This document shows, in pieces, positions 1 through 8,633 of a DNA stretch of 64,000 bases. The stretch spans positions 673,187 to 737,186 of the forward strand of contig CAVZYN010000018.1 in NCBI GenBank assembly GCA_963779515.1, in the 5' to 3' direction. Made by a program: the position numbers and the translations under genes. Source of the DNA: CAVZYN01 sp963779515 (GTDB taxonomy: Bacteria; Pseudomonadota; Alphaproteobacteria; Rhizobiales; Hyphomicrobiaceae). Each line of letters starts with the position of its first letter. The stretch's first letter is position 1. The notes under the pieces are model-generated. The model was not told the origin of the DNA. It made no database searches and saw only the letters and a list, made by a program, of their open reading frames with translations.

Positions 1-569
1 GGAGAAGCTGGTCGACTTCAGGCCTCCTCACCGCCGTACTCGACGTCACGACGACTGAAGTCTGCGACCTCCTGATGGGCGGCGTTTTTCCCGCAACCGA
101 AGACCGCTTCGGCGCCATCGTCCGCACCCGCGTCCCCTATATCGGCGCGTGCGGCGCGCTCGATATGGTCAACTTCGGCGCTCATGACACCGTCCCGCCG
201 CACTATCAGGGCCGCCTCCTGTATCGCCACAACCCCAACGTCACGTTGATGCGCACGACGCCCGAGGAATGCGCCCGCATCGGCCAGTGGATCGGCGACA
301 AACTCAACCAGATGGATGGCCCTGTCCGCTTCTACATTCCGGAGGGCGGCGTATCCGCGCTCGATGCACCGGGCCAGCCGTTCCACGATCCCGAGGCAAA
401 CGCGGCCCTGTTCAAGGCGCTCGAGACGACCGTCCGCCGCACGTCCAATCGCCAGCTCATCCGCCTGCCGCACCACATCAACGATCCGGCCTTTGCGCGC
501 GTGTTGGTCGATACATTTCACGTGTTGGTGGGTGGTCGCACCCGCCGCCGGCACACTGGGGGAAATTGA
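1..569 (+). CDS. Tm-1-like ATP-binding (UPF0261) protein, C-terminal part, cut by window edge
   Basis: This is the C-terminal ~185 residues of a UPF0261/Tm-1-like protein; the start lies before the window. Recognisable conserved stretches are VLDVTTTEV near the window start, GGVFPATEDRF, PYIGACGALDMVNFG, the RTTPEE segment and the IPEGGVSALD loop near the C terminus. The family includes the N-terminal domain of the tomato virus-resistance protein Tm-1; its bacterial biochemistry is poorly known. From base 18 the frame is open to the stop at 567-569. Bases 2-16 read EKLVD in another frame, and EKLVD followed by SGLLTAVLDV is what the family predicts, so one extra T at about 17-18 looks like a frameshift. 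The stop overlaps the ATG of the next gene by one base. Confidence 0.85.
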   Translation, partial: RSWSTSGLLTAVLDVTTTEVCDLLMGGVFPATEDRFGAIVRTRVPYIGACGALDMVNFGAHDTVPPHYQGRLLYRHNPNVTLMRTTPEECARIGQWIGDKLNQMDGPVRFYIPEGGVSALDAPGQPFHDPEANAALFKALETTVRRTSNRQLIRLPHHINDPAFARVLVDTFHVLVGGRTRRRHTGGN

Positions 570-1447
570 TGCCGAGATTCACCCGCCAAGCCCTGCTGAA
601 GAAATTCCATGCCATGATCCGCGCTGGCGAGCCGATCGTCGGCGGCGGCGCCGGCACCGGCCTCTCCGCCAAATGCGAAGAGGCCGGCGGCATCGATTTG
701 ATCGTCATCTACAATTCGGGACGCTATCGCATGGCCGGCCGCGGCTCGCTCGCCGGCCTCATGGCCTACGGCGATGCGAATGCCATCGTCGTGGAAATGG
801 CGCACGAAGTCCTGCCCGTCGTCAAGAAAACGCCCGTCCTCGCCGGCGTCAACGGCACCGACCCCTTCCGCGACATGGACGTCTTCCTCGACGACCTCGC
901 ACGCATCGGCTTTTCCGGCGTCCAGAATTTCCCGACCGTCGGCCTGATCGACGGCGTCTTCCGCAAGAATCTCGAAGAGACCGGCATGTCCTTCGCCCTC
1001 GAGGTCGGCATGATCGCCAAGGCCCGCGCCAAGGACATGTTCACGACGCCCTATGTGTTCAGTGCCGCCGACGCGACCGCGATGGCCAAGGCCGGCGCCG
1101 ACATCATTGTCTGCCACCTCGGTTTGACAACCGGTGGCGCCATCGGCGCGGAAACCTCACTGAAGCTGACGGATTGCCCGGCGCTCGTCGACGAATGGGC
1201 CGCCGCGGCGCTGAAAGTCAATAAAGACGCGATTGTTCTCGTGCATGGTGGCCCAGTGGCTGAGCCCGCAGACGCCGAGTTCGTCCTCAACAATACCAAG
1301 TACTGTCATGGATTTTACGGCGCCTCCTCCATGGAGCGTCTGCCCGTCGAAATCGCGCTCACCGAGCAGGTGCGCAAGTTCAAACACATCCAACATCGCC
1401 GCGATGCCGGCAAGAAAGCGAAGGGTGGCGGTGCCACTCGGTCGTAA
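569..1447 (+). CDS. Phosphoenolpyruvate-hydrolase-family TIM-barrel protein
   Basis: A 292-residue protein of the PEP-hydrolase-like/TIM-barrel signal-transduction family (PF09370 type). Diagnostic segments are VGGGAGTGLSAKCEEAGG near the N terminus, IYNSGRYRMAGRGS, MAYGDANAIV, and PVLAGVNGTDPFRDMD; VHGGP and YGASSMERLP lie near the C terminus. The ATG at 569 overlaps the TGA of the upstream Tm-1-like gene, so the two are translationally coupled. In plant Tm-1 the same two domain types lie in one polypeptide, which suggests that the two bacterial products work together. The reaction is not established. A longer upstream reading in the same frame only shadows the previous gene. Confidence 0.85.
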   Translation: MPRFTRQALLKKFHAMIRAGEPIVGGGAGTGLSAKCEEAGGIDLIVIYNSGRYRMAGRGSLAGLMAYGDANAIVVEMAHEVLPVVKKTPVLAGVNGTDPFRDMDVFLDDLARIGFSGVQNFPTVGLIDGVFRKNLEETGMSFALEVGMIAKARAKDMFTTPYVFSAADATAMAKAGADIIVCHLGLTTGGAIGAETSLKLTDCPALVDEWAAAALKVNKDAIVLVHGGPVAEPADAEFVLNNTKYCHGFYGASSMERLPVEIALTEQVRKFKHIQHRRDAGKKAKGGGATRS

Positions 1448-1456
1448 GGAGGAACT

Positions 1457-4400
1457 ATGACTGGCGTTTTGATCGGGCAGCTTATTCTGTGGTTGATCGT
1501 CGCAATCATCGCGATTGTGATCTTCGTCTACATCGTGAATTGGCTTTACCATCGCTCGTCGAAAGAGGTGTCGTTCGTCAGAACGGGCCTCTTCGGCGAG
1601 AAGGTCGTGATCAACGGCGGCGCGCTGGTGCTGCCCTTCATTCACGACTTCACGCCGGTCAACATGAACGTGCTGCAAATGAGCATCGTTCGCGACAAAG
1701 CCGACGCCATCACCACCAAGGACCGCATGCGCGTCGATGTCGAAGCCGACTTCTATGTGCGCGTGAAATCCAACCGCGAAGCCGTCGCCGTCGCCGCCGC
1801 CACCTTGGGCCGCCGGACGATGGAGCCCGAACGGCTGCACGCGCTCCTCTCCGGCAAGTTCATCTCCGCGCTCCGCTCGGTTGCGTCCGACATGACGATG
1901 GAAGCGATGCACGAACGTCGCGGCGAGTACGTCGCCCGCGTCACTGAAGCCGCCCAGGAAGCCTTGGCGCAGAACGGCCTGGAACTCGAATCCGTCGCCA
2001 TCACCGATCTCGATCAAACCGATCTGCAGTACTTCAATCCGTCAAACCGCTTCGACGCCGAAGGTTTGACCAAGCTGATTGAAGAGATCGAGATGAAGCG
2101 CAAGCTGCGCAACGACATCGAACAGGAATCGATGATCCGCATCCGCAGCCGCAACCTCGCGGCCGAGAAGCAGGCCCTCGAAATCGAACGCGAAAGCGAA
2201 ACCGCGCGCCTCGAACAGGAACGCGACGTCGAAATCCGGCGCGCCTCGCAGCGCGCCGTGATCGCAACCGAACGCGCCCGCCGCGAAACCGAAGCCGAGC
2301 AGGCCCAGCTCTTGGCCCGCGAGGAAATTGAGCGCTCGCGCATCGGCAATGAGATGGCCATCTCGGACGCTCGCATTTCGTCCGAGCGTGAAATCCGCCA
2401 GAAGGAAATCGAACGCACGCGCACCGTTGAAGAAGCGGAGATTGCCGCCCGGGAGTTCGTCGAAAAGGCGCGCATCGCCAACAGTCAGGTGATCAGCGAA
2501 GCCCGCATCGCCTCCGAACGCGAGGTGCGCCAGCGCGAGATCGAGCGCCAGCGGCTGATCGATCACGCCGAGATCGACGCGCGCGAAGGCGTCGAAAAGG
2601 CCAGGATCGCCAACGAACTCGTGCTGAGCCAGGCGCGCATCGCGTCCGAGCGCGACGTGCGAGCACAGGAGATCGAGCGCCAGCGCGCCATCGATCAAGC
2701 CGAGATCATGGCCCGCGAGTCCGTCGAGAAAGCGCGTTTTGCCCATGATCGCGCCCTGACCGAAGAGCGGATCTCCAACGAGGAAGGCGCCAAGCGCCGC
2801 GACATCCTTCGCTTGCGCGCCGTCGAGGAAGCCGAGATCCAGGCGCACGAGGTCACCGAACGTCTGCGCATCGCCCAGATGCTGATCATCAATGCCGATC
2901 GCATCGCCACCGATGAGAAGGTGCGCGGCCTCGAAATTGCCCGCACCCGGGTCACCGAGGAGGCCGAGATCGCAGCCCAACAGGCGATCGAAGCCGCCCG
3001 CATCGCCCGCGAGAAGGCCCTCTCCGCCGACCGGATCGCCGCCGAGCAGGTGACTCGCACACTCGAAATCTCGCGCACCCGCGCCCTGGATGAAGCCGGC
3101 ATTGCCGCCCGCCAAGCAACCGAAGCCGTTCGCATCGCCCAGGAAGAGCGCATCCGCCAGCTCGAAATCGCGCGCAATAGAGCCCTCGATGAAGCCGAGA
3201 TCGCATCGCGCGAAGCGATCGAGGCCGCGCGGATCGCCGAGACCAAACGCCTGACCGCGCACCGGATCGCCGCCGATCAAGAAACCCGCAATCTCGAGAT
3301 CAGCAGAAGCGAGACGCTCGAAACCGCAGAAGCCGTCTCGCGCCAGGCCGTGGAATCCGTGCGCATCGCCCAGGAGCGCAAGATCCAAGCCGAGCGCATC
3401 TCCCGTGACGAACTCGTGCGCCAGCTCGAGATCACGCGGAACAAGGCTGTCGAGTCCGCCGAAATCTCCGCCCGCGAAGCCGTCGAAGCAGCCAAGATCG
3501 CTCAGGAGCGAGCGCTTGCCGCCGTGCGCATCTCCGCTGAACAGGACACCCGCGGCCTCGAACTCCTCAAGAACGAGTTCATCGAAGCCGCCGAGCTCAA
3601 GCGTCGCGACAAGGTCGAGCGCCAGCGCATCGCCGTCGAGCTGTCACTCGAGAGGGAGCGCATCGACTCGCAGAAGAGCCGCGAAATTCTCGGCATCACG
3701 CAAAAAACGGCGATCGAGGTCGCCGAAGAGGATCGCATCATCGAACTCGCCGCCAAGCGCGCCGATCGCGCCGATGCCGATCGCCACCTGAAGCAGGCCG
3801 AGATCGTCGCCCAGCAGGAAGTCGCCAAATCCGACGTCGAGCGTGAGCGGATCCTCGAAGCCGCCCGCCTCGAACGCCGTCGCGCCCTCGAACTTCTGGA
3901 GGTTGCCCGCACCCAGACGGTGCAGGAAGCCGAGATCGCCGCCCGCGAGGAAGTCGATCGCGCCCGCATCTCCTCCGATCGCGCCATCGACGAAGCCCGC
4001 GTGCTGCGCGAACGCGAACTGCGCAAGCTCGAGGTTGATCGCGAGCGCGTCGTCGAGATCGCATCGATGGACAAGGCCATCGCGCTCTATCACAAGGCGC
4101 TCGAAGAGTCCGCCGCCAAGGTCGAGGCCGAGGTGGCCCGCGCCAAGGCGACGGAAGCCGAGGAGCGCGTCCACACTGTCCGCGAAAGCGAGATCGCGAA
4201 GCGGCGTAAGAGCGTCGAGGTCATGATGGCCGAAAAGGCCGCCGAGGAGATCCGGATCGCCGCAGGTGCGCAAAAAGTCCGCGCCGCCGTCGAGGCCGAA
4301 GCCCAAAAACTACTGTACGAAGCCGAAAACACGCTCTCGGACGGCTCCCGTTACGGCCTCTTCCGCCGCCGCCTTCTCGACAAGATGGAAGGCATCGTGC

Positions 4401-4738
4401 GCGAAAGCGTCAAGCCGCTCGAGAAGATCGAGAGCATCCGCATCATGCAGGTCGACGGTCTTGGCGGGCAGGGCGCAAACGGCAACGGCGGCAAGAGCCC
4501 GACCGACGAAGTCATCGACTCGGCGCTGCGCTATCGGGTTCAAGCCCCCATGATCGATCAGGTCATGAAGGAAATCGGCATCGAGGGCGGCAGCCTCGCC
4601 AGGATGGGCGGGCTGATGCGCGAGGCGAGCGACATGCAGCGCGTCGCCAAGGATGCCCAGCCGCCCAAGGTCGCACCACCCAAGGAAAACGCGAAAGCGC
4701 CCGACGGTGGCGAGACCAATCCGGACGGCAAGAAGTGA
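1457..4738 (+). CDS. Giant flotillin-like SPFH/band-7 membrane protein with hendecad-repeat coiled coil
   Basis: 1093 residues; bacterial flotillins of the YqiK/FloT type are usually about 500-600. Residues ~5-30 form one hydrophobic N-terminal membrane segment. Residues ~35-210 form an SPFH domain (EVSFVRTGLFGEKVVINGG; later TKDRMRVDVEADFYVRV). From about residue 283 to 868 the chain is almost pure 11-residue repeats of the form x-[RE]-I-A-x3-[AVL]-x3, for example ARIASEREVRQ, AEIAAQQAIEA, LEIARTRVTEE, often grouped by four (44 residues). The C terminus (~950-1093) holds a flotillin-like EKIESIRIMQVDG segment and a charged Pro-rich tail. A Shine-Dalgarno AAGGAGGA lies before the ATG. It sits between the Tm-1-like pair and the SRPBCC/molybdenum hydroxylase genes, so a membrane scaffold role for that system is plausible but inferred. 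Confidence 0.9.
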   Translation: MTGVLIGQLILWLIVAIIAIVIFVYIVNWLYHRSSKEVSFVRTGLFGEKVVINGGALVLPFIHDFTPVNMNVLQMSIVRDKADAITTKDRMRVDVEADFYVRVKSNREAVAVAAATLGRRTMEPERLHALLSGKFISALRSVASDMTMEAMHERRGEYVARVTEAAQEALAQNGLELESVAITDLDQTDLQYFNPSNRFDAEGLTKLIEEIEMKRKLRNDIEQESMIRIRSRNLAAEKQALEIERESETARLEQERDVEIRRASQRAVIATERARRETEAEQAQLLAREEIERSRIGNEMAISDARISSEREIRQKEIERTRTVEEAEIAAREFVEKARIANSQVISEARIASEREVRQREIERQRLIDHAEIDAREGVEKARIANELVLSQARIASERDVRAQEIERQRAIDQAEIMARESVEKARFAHDRALTEERISNEEGAKRRDILRLRAVEEAEIQAHEVTERLRIAQMLIINADRIATDEKVRGLEIARTRVTEEAEIAAQQAIEAARIAREKALSADRIAAEQVTRTLEISRTRALDEAGIAARQATEAVRIAQEERIRQLEIARNRALDEAEIASREAIEAARIAETKRLTAHRIAADQETRNLEISRSETLETAEAVSRQAVESVRIAQERKIQAERISRDELVRQLEITRNKAVESAEISAREAVEAAKIAQERALAAVRISAEQDTRGLELLKNEFIEAAELKRRDKVERQRIAVELSLERERIDSQKSREILGITQKTAIEVAEEDRIIELAAKRADRADADRHLKQAEIVAQQEVAKSDVERERILEAARLERRRALELLEVARTQTVQEAEIAAREEVDRARISSDRAIDEARVLRERELRKLEVDRERVVEIASMDKAIALYHKALEESAAKVEAEVARAKATEAEERVHTVRESEIAKRRKSVEVMMAEKAAEEIRIAAGAQKVRAAVEAEAQKLLYEAENTLSDGSRYGLFRRRLLDKMEGIVRESVKPLEKIESIRIMQVDGLGGQGANGNGGKSPTDEVIDSALRYRVQAPMIDQVMKEIGIEGGSLARMGGLMREASDMQRVAKDAQPPKVAPPKENAKAPDGGETNPDGKK

Positions 4739-4776
4739 GCACGGCGGCAGCAACTCCACGGAATGAGAACTGAGCC

Positions 4777-5214
4777 ATGGCGCGAGTCTATGCTTCAAGC
4801 GTGATCAAGGCCCCGGCCGCGCGCGTCTGGTCCCGCATCCGCGATTTCAACGGGCTGCCGAACTGGCACCCGCGGATCGCCGACAGCCGGATCGAGAACG
4901 GCGAGCCGTCGGACAAGATCGGCTGCGTCAGAAACTTCCATCTGCGCAACGGCGATGCGCTACGCGAGAAATTGCTCGGCCTCTCCGACTTCGATATGTT
5001 CTACACCTACTCGATCCTTGAATCGCCGATGGGCGTGACCAACTACGTCGCGACGATCAGGCTGACACCCGTGTCCGACGGCGACCGCACTTTCATCGAA
5101 TGGACCGCCGAGTTCGATTGCGCGCCGGAACGCGAAGCCGAACTCGTGACTGCCATCGGCACCAACGTGTTCCAAGGCGGCTTTGACGCCTTGAAGCGCG
5201 CGTTCGGAGGCTGA
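4777..5214 (+). CDS. SRPBCC-fold protein (polyketide-cyclase/CoxG-like), copy 1
   Basis: 145 residues with the START/SRPBCC pattern: an N-terminal strand ending in IKAPAARVWSRIRDFNGLPNWHP, a central SDKIGCVRNFHL segment and a C-terminal helix (NVFQGGFDALKRAF). Proteins of this fold bind hydrophobic ligands; CoxG of carbon monoxide dehydrogenase clusters belongs to it and tethers the enzyme to the membrane. Its stop overlaps the start of a second, clearly paralogous SRPBCC gene, and molybdenum hydroxylase genes follow, so a CoxG-like partner role fits. Ligand unknown. Confidence 0.85.
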   Translation: MARVYASSVIKAPAARVWSRIRDFNGLPNWHPRIADSRIENGEPSDKIGCVRNFHLRNGDALREKLLGLSDFDMFYTYSILESPMGVTNYVATIRLTPVSDGDRTFIEWTAEFDCAPEREAELVTAIGTNVFQGGFDALKRAFGG

Positions 5215-5663
5215 TGCGCATGCCGCGGGTCATTCGAGGCACGATCATTGACGCCCCTGCAGATCAGGTGTGGTCGGTGATCCGTGACTTCAATGGCTTC
5301 GACCAGTGGCACCCGGCCGTCGGTGCCAGCATGATCGAGCGGCATCACAGCTCGGACAAGATCGGCTGCATTCGCAAACTCAAGCTGAAAGACGGCTCGG
5401 AATTGCGCGAGCAACTGCTGACCCTCTCCGATCTCGAGCAAACCTACACCTATTGCCTGCTCGACACCCCGATCCCCTTGTTCAACTACGTGGCCCACGT
5501 CCGCCTGTTTCCCGTCACCGACGGCAATCGGACGTTCTGGCAATGGGAGTCGCGCTTCACCACGCGGCCGGGCGAGGAGCAGGCGATGCAAGCACTTGTC
5601 GGCGACGACATCTACCAGGCAGGGTTCAGCGCCGTCAGAGACCGTCTGGGCCAGGCGGCGTAA
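5214..5663 (+). CDS. SRPBCC-fold protein (polyketide-cyclase/CoxG-like), copy 2
   Basis: 149 residues, a tandem paralogue of the gene just upstream: VWSVIRDFNGFDQWHP, SSDKIGCIRKLKL, LREQLLTLSDLEQTYTY and an FPVTDGNRTFWQWESRF segment align position by position with copy 1. The ATG at 5214 shares its A with the TGA of copy 1; a second ATG at 5220 is an alternative start. Two consecutive SRPBCC genes could give a heterodimer or two ligand pockets. They sit 11 bp before the FAD subunit of the molybdenum hydroxylase. Confidence 0.85.
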   Translation: MRMPRVIRGTIIDAPADQVWSVIRDFNGFDQWHPAVGASMIERHHSSDKIGCIRKLKLKDGSELREQLLTLSDLEQTYTYCLLDTPIPLFNYVAHVRLFPVTDGNRTFWQWESRFTTRPGEEQAMQALVGDDIYQAGFSAVRDRLGQAA

Positions 5664-5674
5664 GGAGAGATTGA

Positions 5675-6496
5675 ATGCCCGTCACCGTCAGAACCTTCTC
5701 GACGCTCAATGAGGCAGCCTCCGCCTTGAGCACGGATCGCCAGGCGCGCTTTTATGGCGGCGGCACGCTGCTGATGCGCGCCCTCAACGAAGGCGACCGG
5801 TCGCTCTCGGTTCTGGTCCGCACCACCGACACGAAACTGCAAGCCCTGCAAACCTCCGGCGCGCGCATCATCCTCGGCGGCGGCATCACCATGGCGCAAG
5901 TCCTTGCCGACCGGAACCTCGCGCTGCTCCATCCCGTCGCCCGCTACGTCGGCGGCCCAGCCGTGCGATCCGCCGCGACCGTTGGCGGCAATCTCTTCGC
6001 GCCGTCTCCTTACGGCGACTTCACCGTCGCGCTGTTGGCGCTCGACGCTTCGGTCGCCGTCGCCGGCTCCTACGGCGCCGCGCGCGAAATGCCGCTGGAG
6101 GAGTTCCTCGGCGGCCGCGACCGCCTGACCGGCAGCATCGTCGAGAGCGTCTCCTTCGCACGTCCTGCCAGTCCCGACGCATTTCGCTTCCGCAAGGTCT
6201 CGCGCGTGAAACCGAAGGGTATCTCGGTTCTCTCGATCGCAGCGCACCTGCCGCAATCCGGCGGCAGCATCAGAAACGCGCGGGTGGCGTACGGCGTCAT
6301 GGCGCCGGCGCCGATCCGCGCCAAGGCCGTCGAACGCGCGCTCGAAGGCCGCACGCTCGATCCGTCGACGATTGCGGACGCGATGCGGGTCGCCGCCGAA
6401 GGCACCAGTCCGCCGACGGACGCACTCGCCAGCACCTGGTATCGCCGCGAGGTGATCGGCGTGCATCTGCAGCGACTATTGCTTGGACAAGGTTGA
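5675..6496 (+). CDS. FAD-binding (medium) subunit of a molybdenum hydroxylase, CoxM/xanthine-dehydrogenase type
   Basis: 273 residues of the CoxM/NdhF-type FAD subunit that passes electrons from the Fe-S subunit to an acceptor. The N-terminal FAD site is RFYGGGTLLMRALNEG, the second FAD-contact segment is VRSAATVGGNLFAPSPYGD, and the C-terminal domain carries the RFRKVSRVKPKGISVLSIA stretch typical of CO-dehydrogenase FAD C-domains. A GGAGA ribosome site precedes the ATG. With the following Fe-S and Mo genes it makes an M-S-L order as in cox operons. The substrate is not CO on the evidence of the Mo subunit. Confidence 0.92.
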   Translation: MPVTVRTFSTLNEAASALSTDRQARFYGGGTLLMRALNEGDRSLSVLVRTTDTKLQALQTSGARIILGGGITMAQVLADRNLALLHPVARYVGGPAVRSAATVGGNLFAPSPYGDFTVALLALDASVAVAGSYGAAREMPLEEFLGGRDRLTGSIVESVSFARPASPDAFRFRKVSRVKPKGISVLSIAAHLPQSGGSIRNARVAYGVMAPAPIRAKAVERALEGRTLDPSTIADAMRVAAEGTSPPTDALASTWYRREVIGVHLQRLLLGQG

Positions 6497-6510
6497 GGGC
6501 AGAAAGCGCG

Positions 6511-6993
6511 ATGGCCAAAACACCAGTACAGTTCATTCTCAACGGAACGCCCGCCGCGGTCTTCGTCGACGGTGGCGGCAATCTGCTCACTGCCCTCCGC
6601 GAAGGCGTCGGCGACACCGCGCCAAAATTCGGCTGCGGCCAGGGCGCCTGCGGCACCTGCACCGTCCTCGTCGATGGCGAGCCCGTGCTCTCGTGCCTGA
6701 CGCTCGCCGAGACGGTCTCCGGCCGCAAGGTCGAGACCGCGACCGGATTGCGCAACGGACCGCAATTACATCCGCTGCAGGACGCCTTCATGGAGCACTT
6801 CGCGGCCCAGTGCGGCTTCTGCACATCAGGCATGTTGATGGCGGCCAAAGCGCTGCTCGATCGCAATCCCAACCCCAGCAAGGACGACGTCATCGAGGCG
6901 ATCAGCGGCAACATTTGCCGTTGCACCGGCTATGAACCGATCGTCGCCGCCATTCTCGCCGCCGCCGCCCGCGGCCAGCAGCGTCGCGCCTGA
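6511..6993 (+). CDS. [2Fe-2S] small subunit of the molybdenum hydroxylase (CoxS-like)
   Basis: 160 residues with the two usual iron-sulfur domains. An N-terminal plant-ferredoxin-like cluster is bound by FGCGQGACGTCTV plus a distal Cys (VLSCLTLA), and a C-terminal helical cluster by CGFCTSGM and ICRCTGYEPI. It relays electrons from the molybdenum site to FAD. The ATG at 6511 gives the family start; a TTG at 6493 overlapping the previous stop would add six residues and is less likely. Short spacing to its neighbours indicates co-translation. Confidence 0.93.
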   Translation: MAKTPVQFILNGTPAAVFVDGGGNLLTALREGVGDTAPKFGCGQGACGTCTVLVDGEPVLSCLTLAETVSGRKVETATGLRNGPQLHPLQDAFMEHFAAQCGFCTSGMLMAAKALLDRNPNPSKDDVIEAISGNICRCTGYEPIVAAILAAAARGQQRRA

Positions 6994-7003
6994 GGACCAC
7001 ATC

Positions 7004-8632
7004 ATGTTTGAACTCAGAAAAGACCTCTTTGCCGACGAGCGCGACGACAACCTGAAGGAAATCGGCAAGCCCAGTCAGCGTCAGGACGCGCTCGGCCACG
7101 TCACCGGCGCGACCAAATACTTCGACGATCACGTCACCGCCAATCTGCTGCACTTGAAGGTGTTGCGCAGCCCGCATCATCACGCACGCCTGCGCCGCAT
7201 TGATGTCAGCGAGGCTGAACGCGCACCCGGCGTCAGGAAGGTGCTGCGCGGCGCCGACGTCCCGCGCAATCTCAACACGCTGTTGAGCCTTCTCAATTTC
7301 GGCAAGGACGACGAGCCGACGCTTGCCGTCGACAAGGTGCGCTACAAGGGCGAGCCGATCGCAGCCGTCATCGCCGTGTCGGAACGCGACGCCTTCGAAG
7401 CCCTGGGCAAGATCCGCGTCGACTATGAGCCGCTCCCGCACGTATTCGATGTCGAAGAGGCCCTGAAGCCCGGCGCGCCCGTCGTCAACGACGTCTATCC
7501 CAAGAACACGTTCGAATATCACGGGTCCTACGATCACCAGAACTTGCGCTTCGGCGACGTCGACGCCGCCTTCCGGTCCGCCGACGCGATCGTCGAAGAC
7601 CGCTATCAGATGTCGCCGATCGAGCACGCGCCGACGGAAACCAACGGCTGCGTCGCCGTACCAGACACCAACGGCCGTTACACCGTCTACTCATGTGCGC
7701 AAGGCCTCTTCTTCTCGCTCGACACCTGCGCCAAGATCCTCGATGTCCCCTCCAACAAACTGCACTTCATCGGCGGCACCGTCGGCGGCGGTTTCGGCGG
7801 CAAGGTCGACTCGCTGACCGAGCCACTCGCCGTTCTCGGCGCCATGCTGACCGGCAAGCCGGTCCGCTACGTGCTCGGCCGCGAGGAGGAGATGCAGTAC
7901 GGCTCTCCGCGCGGTGCCGAGCGCATCTACGTCAAGGACGCCGTCATGCGCGACGGCCGCATCACCGCTCGTCAAGTCCGCAGCTACTTCGACAGCGGCG
8001 CCTACACCCGCCTGTCGAGCTATGCCGTCATCAAATGCGCGGGACACATTCCCGGCCCTTACACAATTCCGAATGTGTCCGCCGACATCTACTGCGTCTA
8101 CACCAACCGCTGCCCGTCGACCGCCATGCGCGGCTTCGGCGTCACCGCCATGGACTTCGCCATCGAATGCCAGATGGACAAGCTCGCGCACGCGATCAAC
8201 ATGGACCCGATGGAGTTCCGCATTCTCAACGCCTATCGCGATGGCGACATGAAAGCGCATCGCCGCGAAGCCAAGAACACCGCGCTCATCGAGTGCGTGC
8301 AGGTCGCCGCCGAGAAAGCCAAGTGGCCGATCCGCGACGAGTTCAAGCGCATGTCCTCGCGCGTCGGCGGCGGCGGTGAACGCGCCCGCATCCCCGACAA
8401 TGGCGGCCGCGCGACGCCCCAGCGACCCGCGTCGCAACCCGCGCAGCAGACGCCGTCCCGATCCTCGAGCTACGATCAGGCGATCGCCGCCGCTCGGCCA
8501 ACGCCGCCACCACCGCCACCCCGGACCGAAGAGGTCCGCCCAACGCCGCCACCGCCCACGCCGCCGCCCAGCACACCGTCACCCGGCGGCGCCGGCCGTT
8601 TCTCGTCTGTCTTTGGAACCCGGAGGCGCTGA
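7004..8632 (+). CDS. Molybdenum-cofactor subunit, N-terminal half (split large subunit) with Pro-rich tail
   Basis: 542 residues covering the N-terminal part of a xanthine-dehydrogenase/CoxL-type molybdopterin subunit. Residues ~20-130 are the aldehyde-oxidase a/b hammerhead domain (QRQDALGHVTGATKYFDD); the first Mo domain follows with GGTVGGGFGGKVDSLTEP and TNRCPSTAMRGFG. The CO-dehydrogenase active-site loop (AYxCSFR) is absent, so this is not a form I CODH. At about residue 450 homology stops and a ~92-residue low-complexity tail begins, rich in Pro, Arg, Ser and Gly with a PTPPPPPPRTEE stretch. The C-terminal half of the enzyme is the next gene, one base downstream. The natural split resembles the two-part Mo subunits of nicotinate dehydrogenase; a single-base error fusing two real halves cannot be excluded. 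Confidence 0.88.
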   Translation: MFELRKDLFADERDDNLKEIGKPSQRQDALGHVTGATKYFDDHVTANLLHLKVLRSPHHHARLRRIDVSEAERAPGVRKVLRGADVPRNLNTLLSLLNFGKDDEPTLAVDKVRYKGEPIAAVIAVSERDAFEALGKIRVDYEPLPHVFDVEEALKPGAPVVNDVYPKNTFEYHGSYDHQNLRFGDVDAAFRSADAIVEDRYQMSPIEHAPTETNGCVAVPDTNGRYTVYSCAQGLFFSLDTCAKILDVPSNKLHFIGGTVGGGFGGKVDSLTEPLAVLGAMLTGKPVRYVLGREEEMQYGSPRGAERIYVKDAVMRDGRITARQVRSYFDSGAYTRLSSYAVIKCAGHIPGPYTIPNVSADIYCVYTNRCPSTAMRGFGVTAMDFAIECQMDKLAHAINMDPMEFRILNAYRDGDMKAHRREAKNTALIECVQVAAEKAKWPIRDEFKRMSSRVGGGGERARIPDNGGRATPQRPASQPAQQTPSRSSSYDQAIAAARPTPPPPPPRTEEVRPTPPPPTPPPSTPSPGGAGRFSSVFGTRRR

Positions 8633-8633
8633 C

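Noticed and set aside
2042..3388. Long minus-strand ORF (448 residues) inside the SPFH gene
   Set aside because: It mirrors the 33-bp periodic coding sequence of the plus-strand gene, is low in complexity and has no recognisable family.
2400..4060. Tandem DNA repeat or CRISPR-like array
   Set aside because: The 33/132-bp periodicity is coding (hendecads) with diverged units and no spacers.
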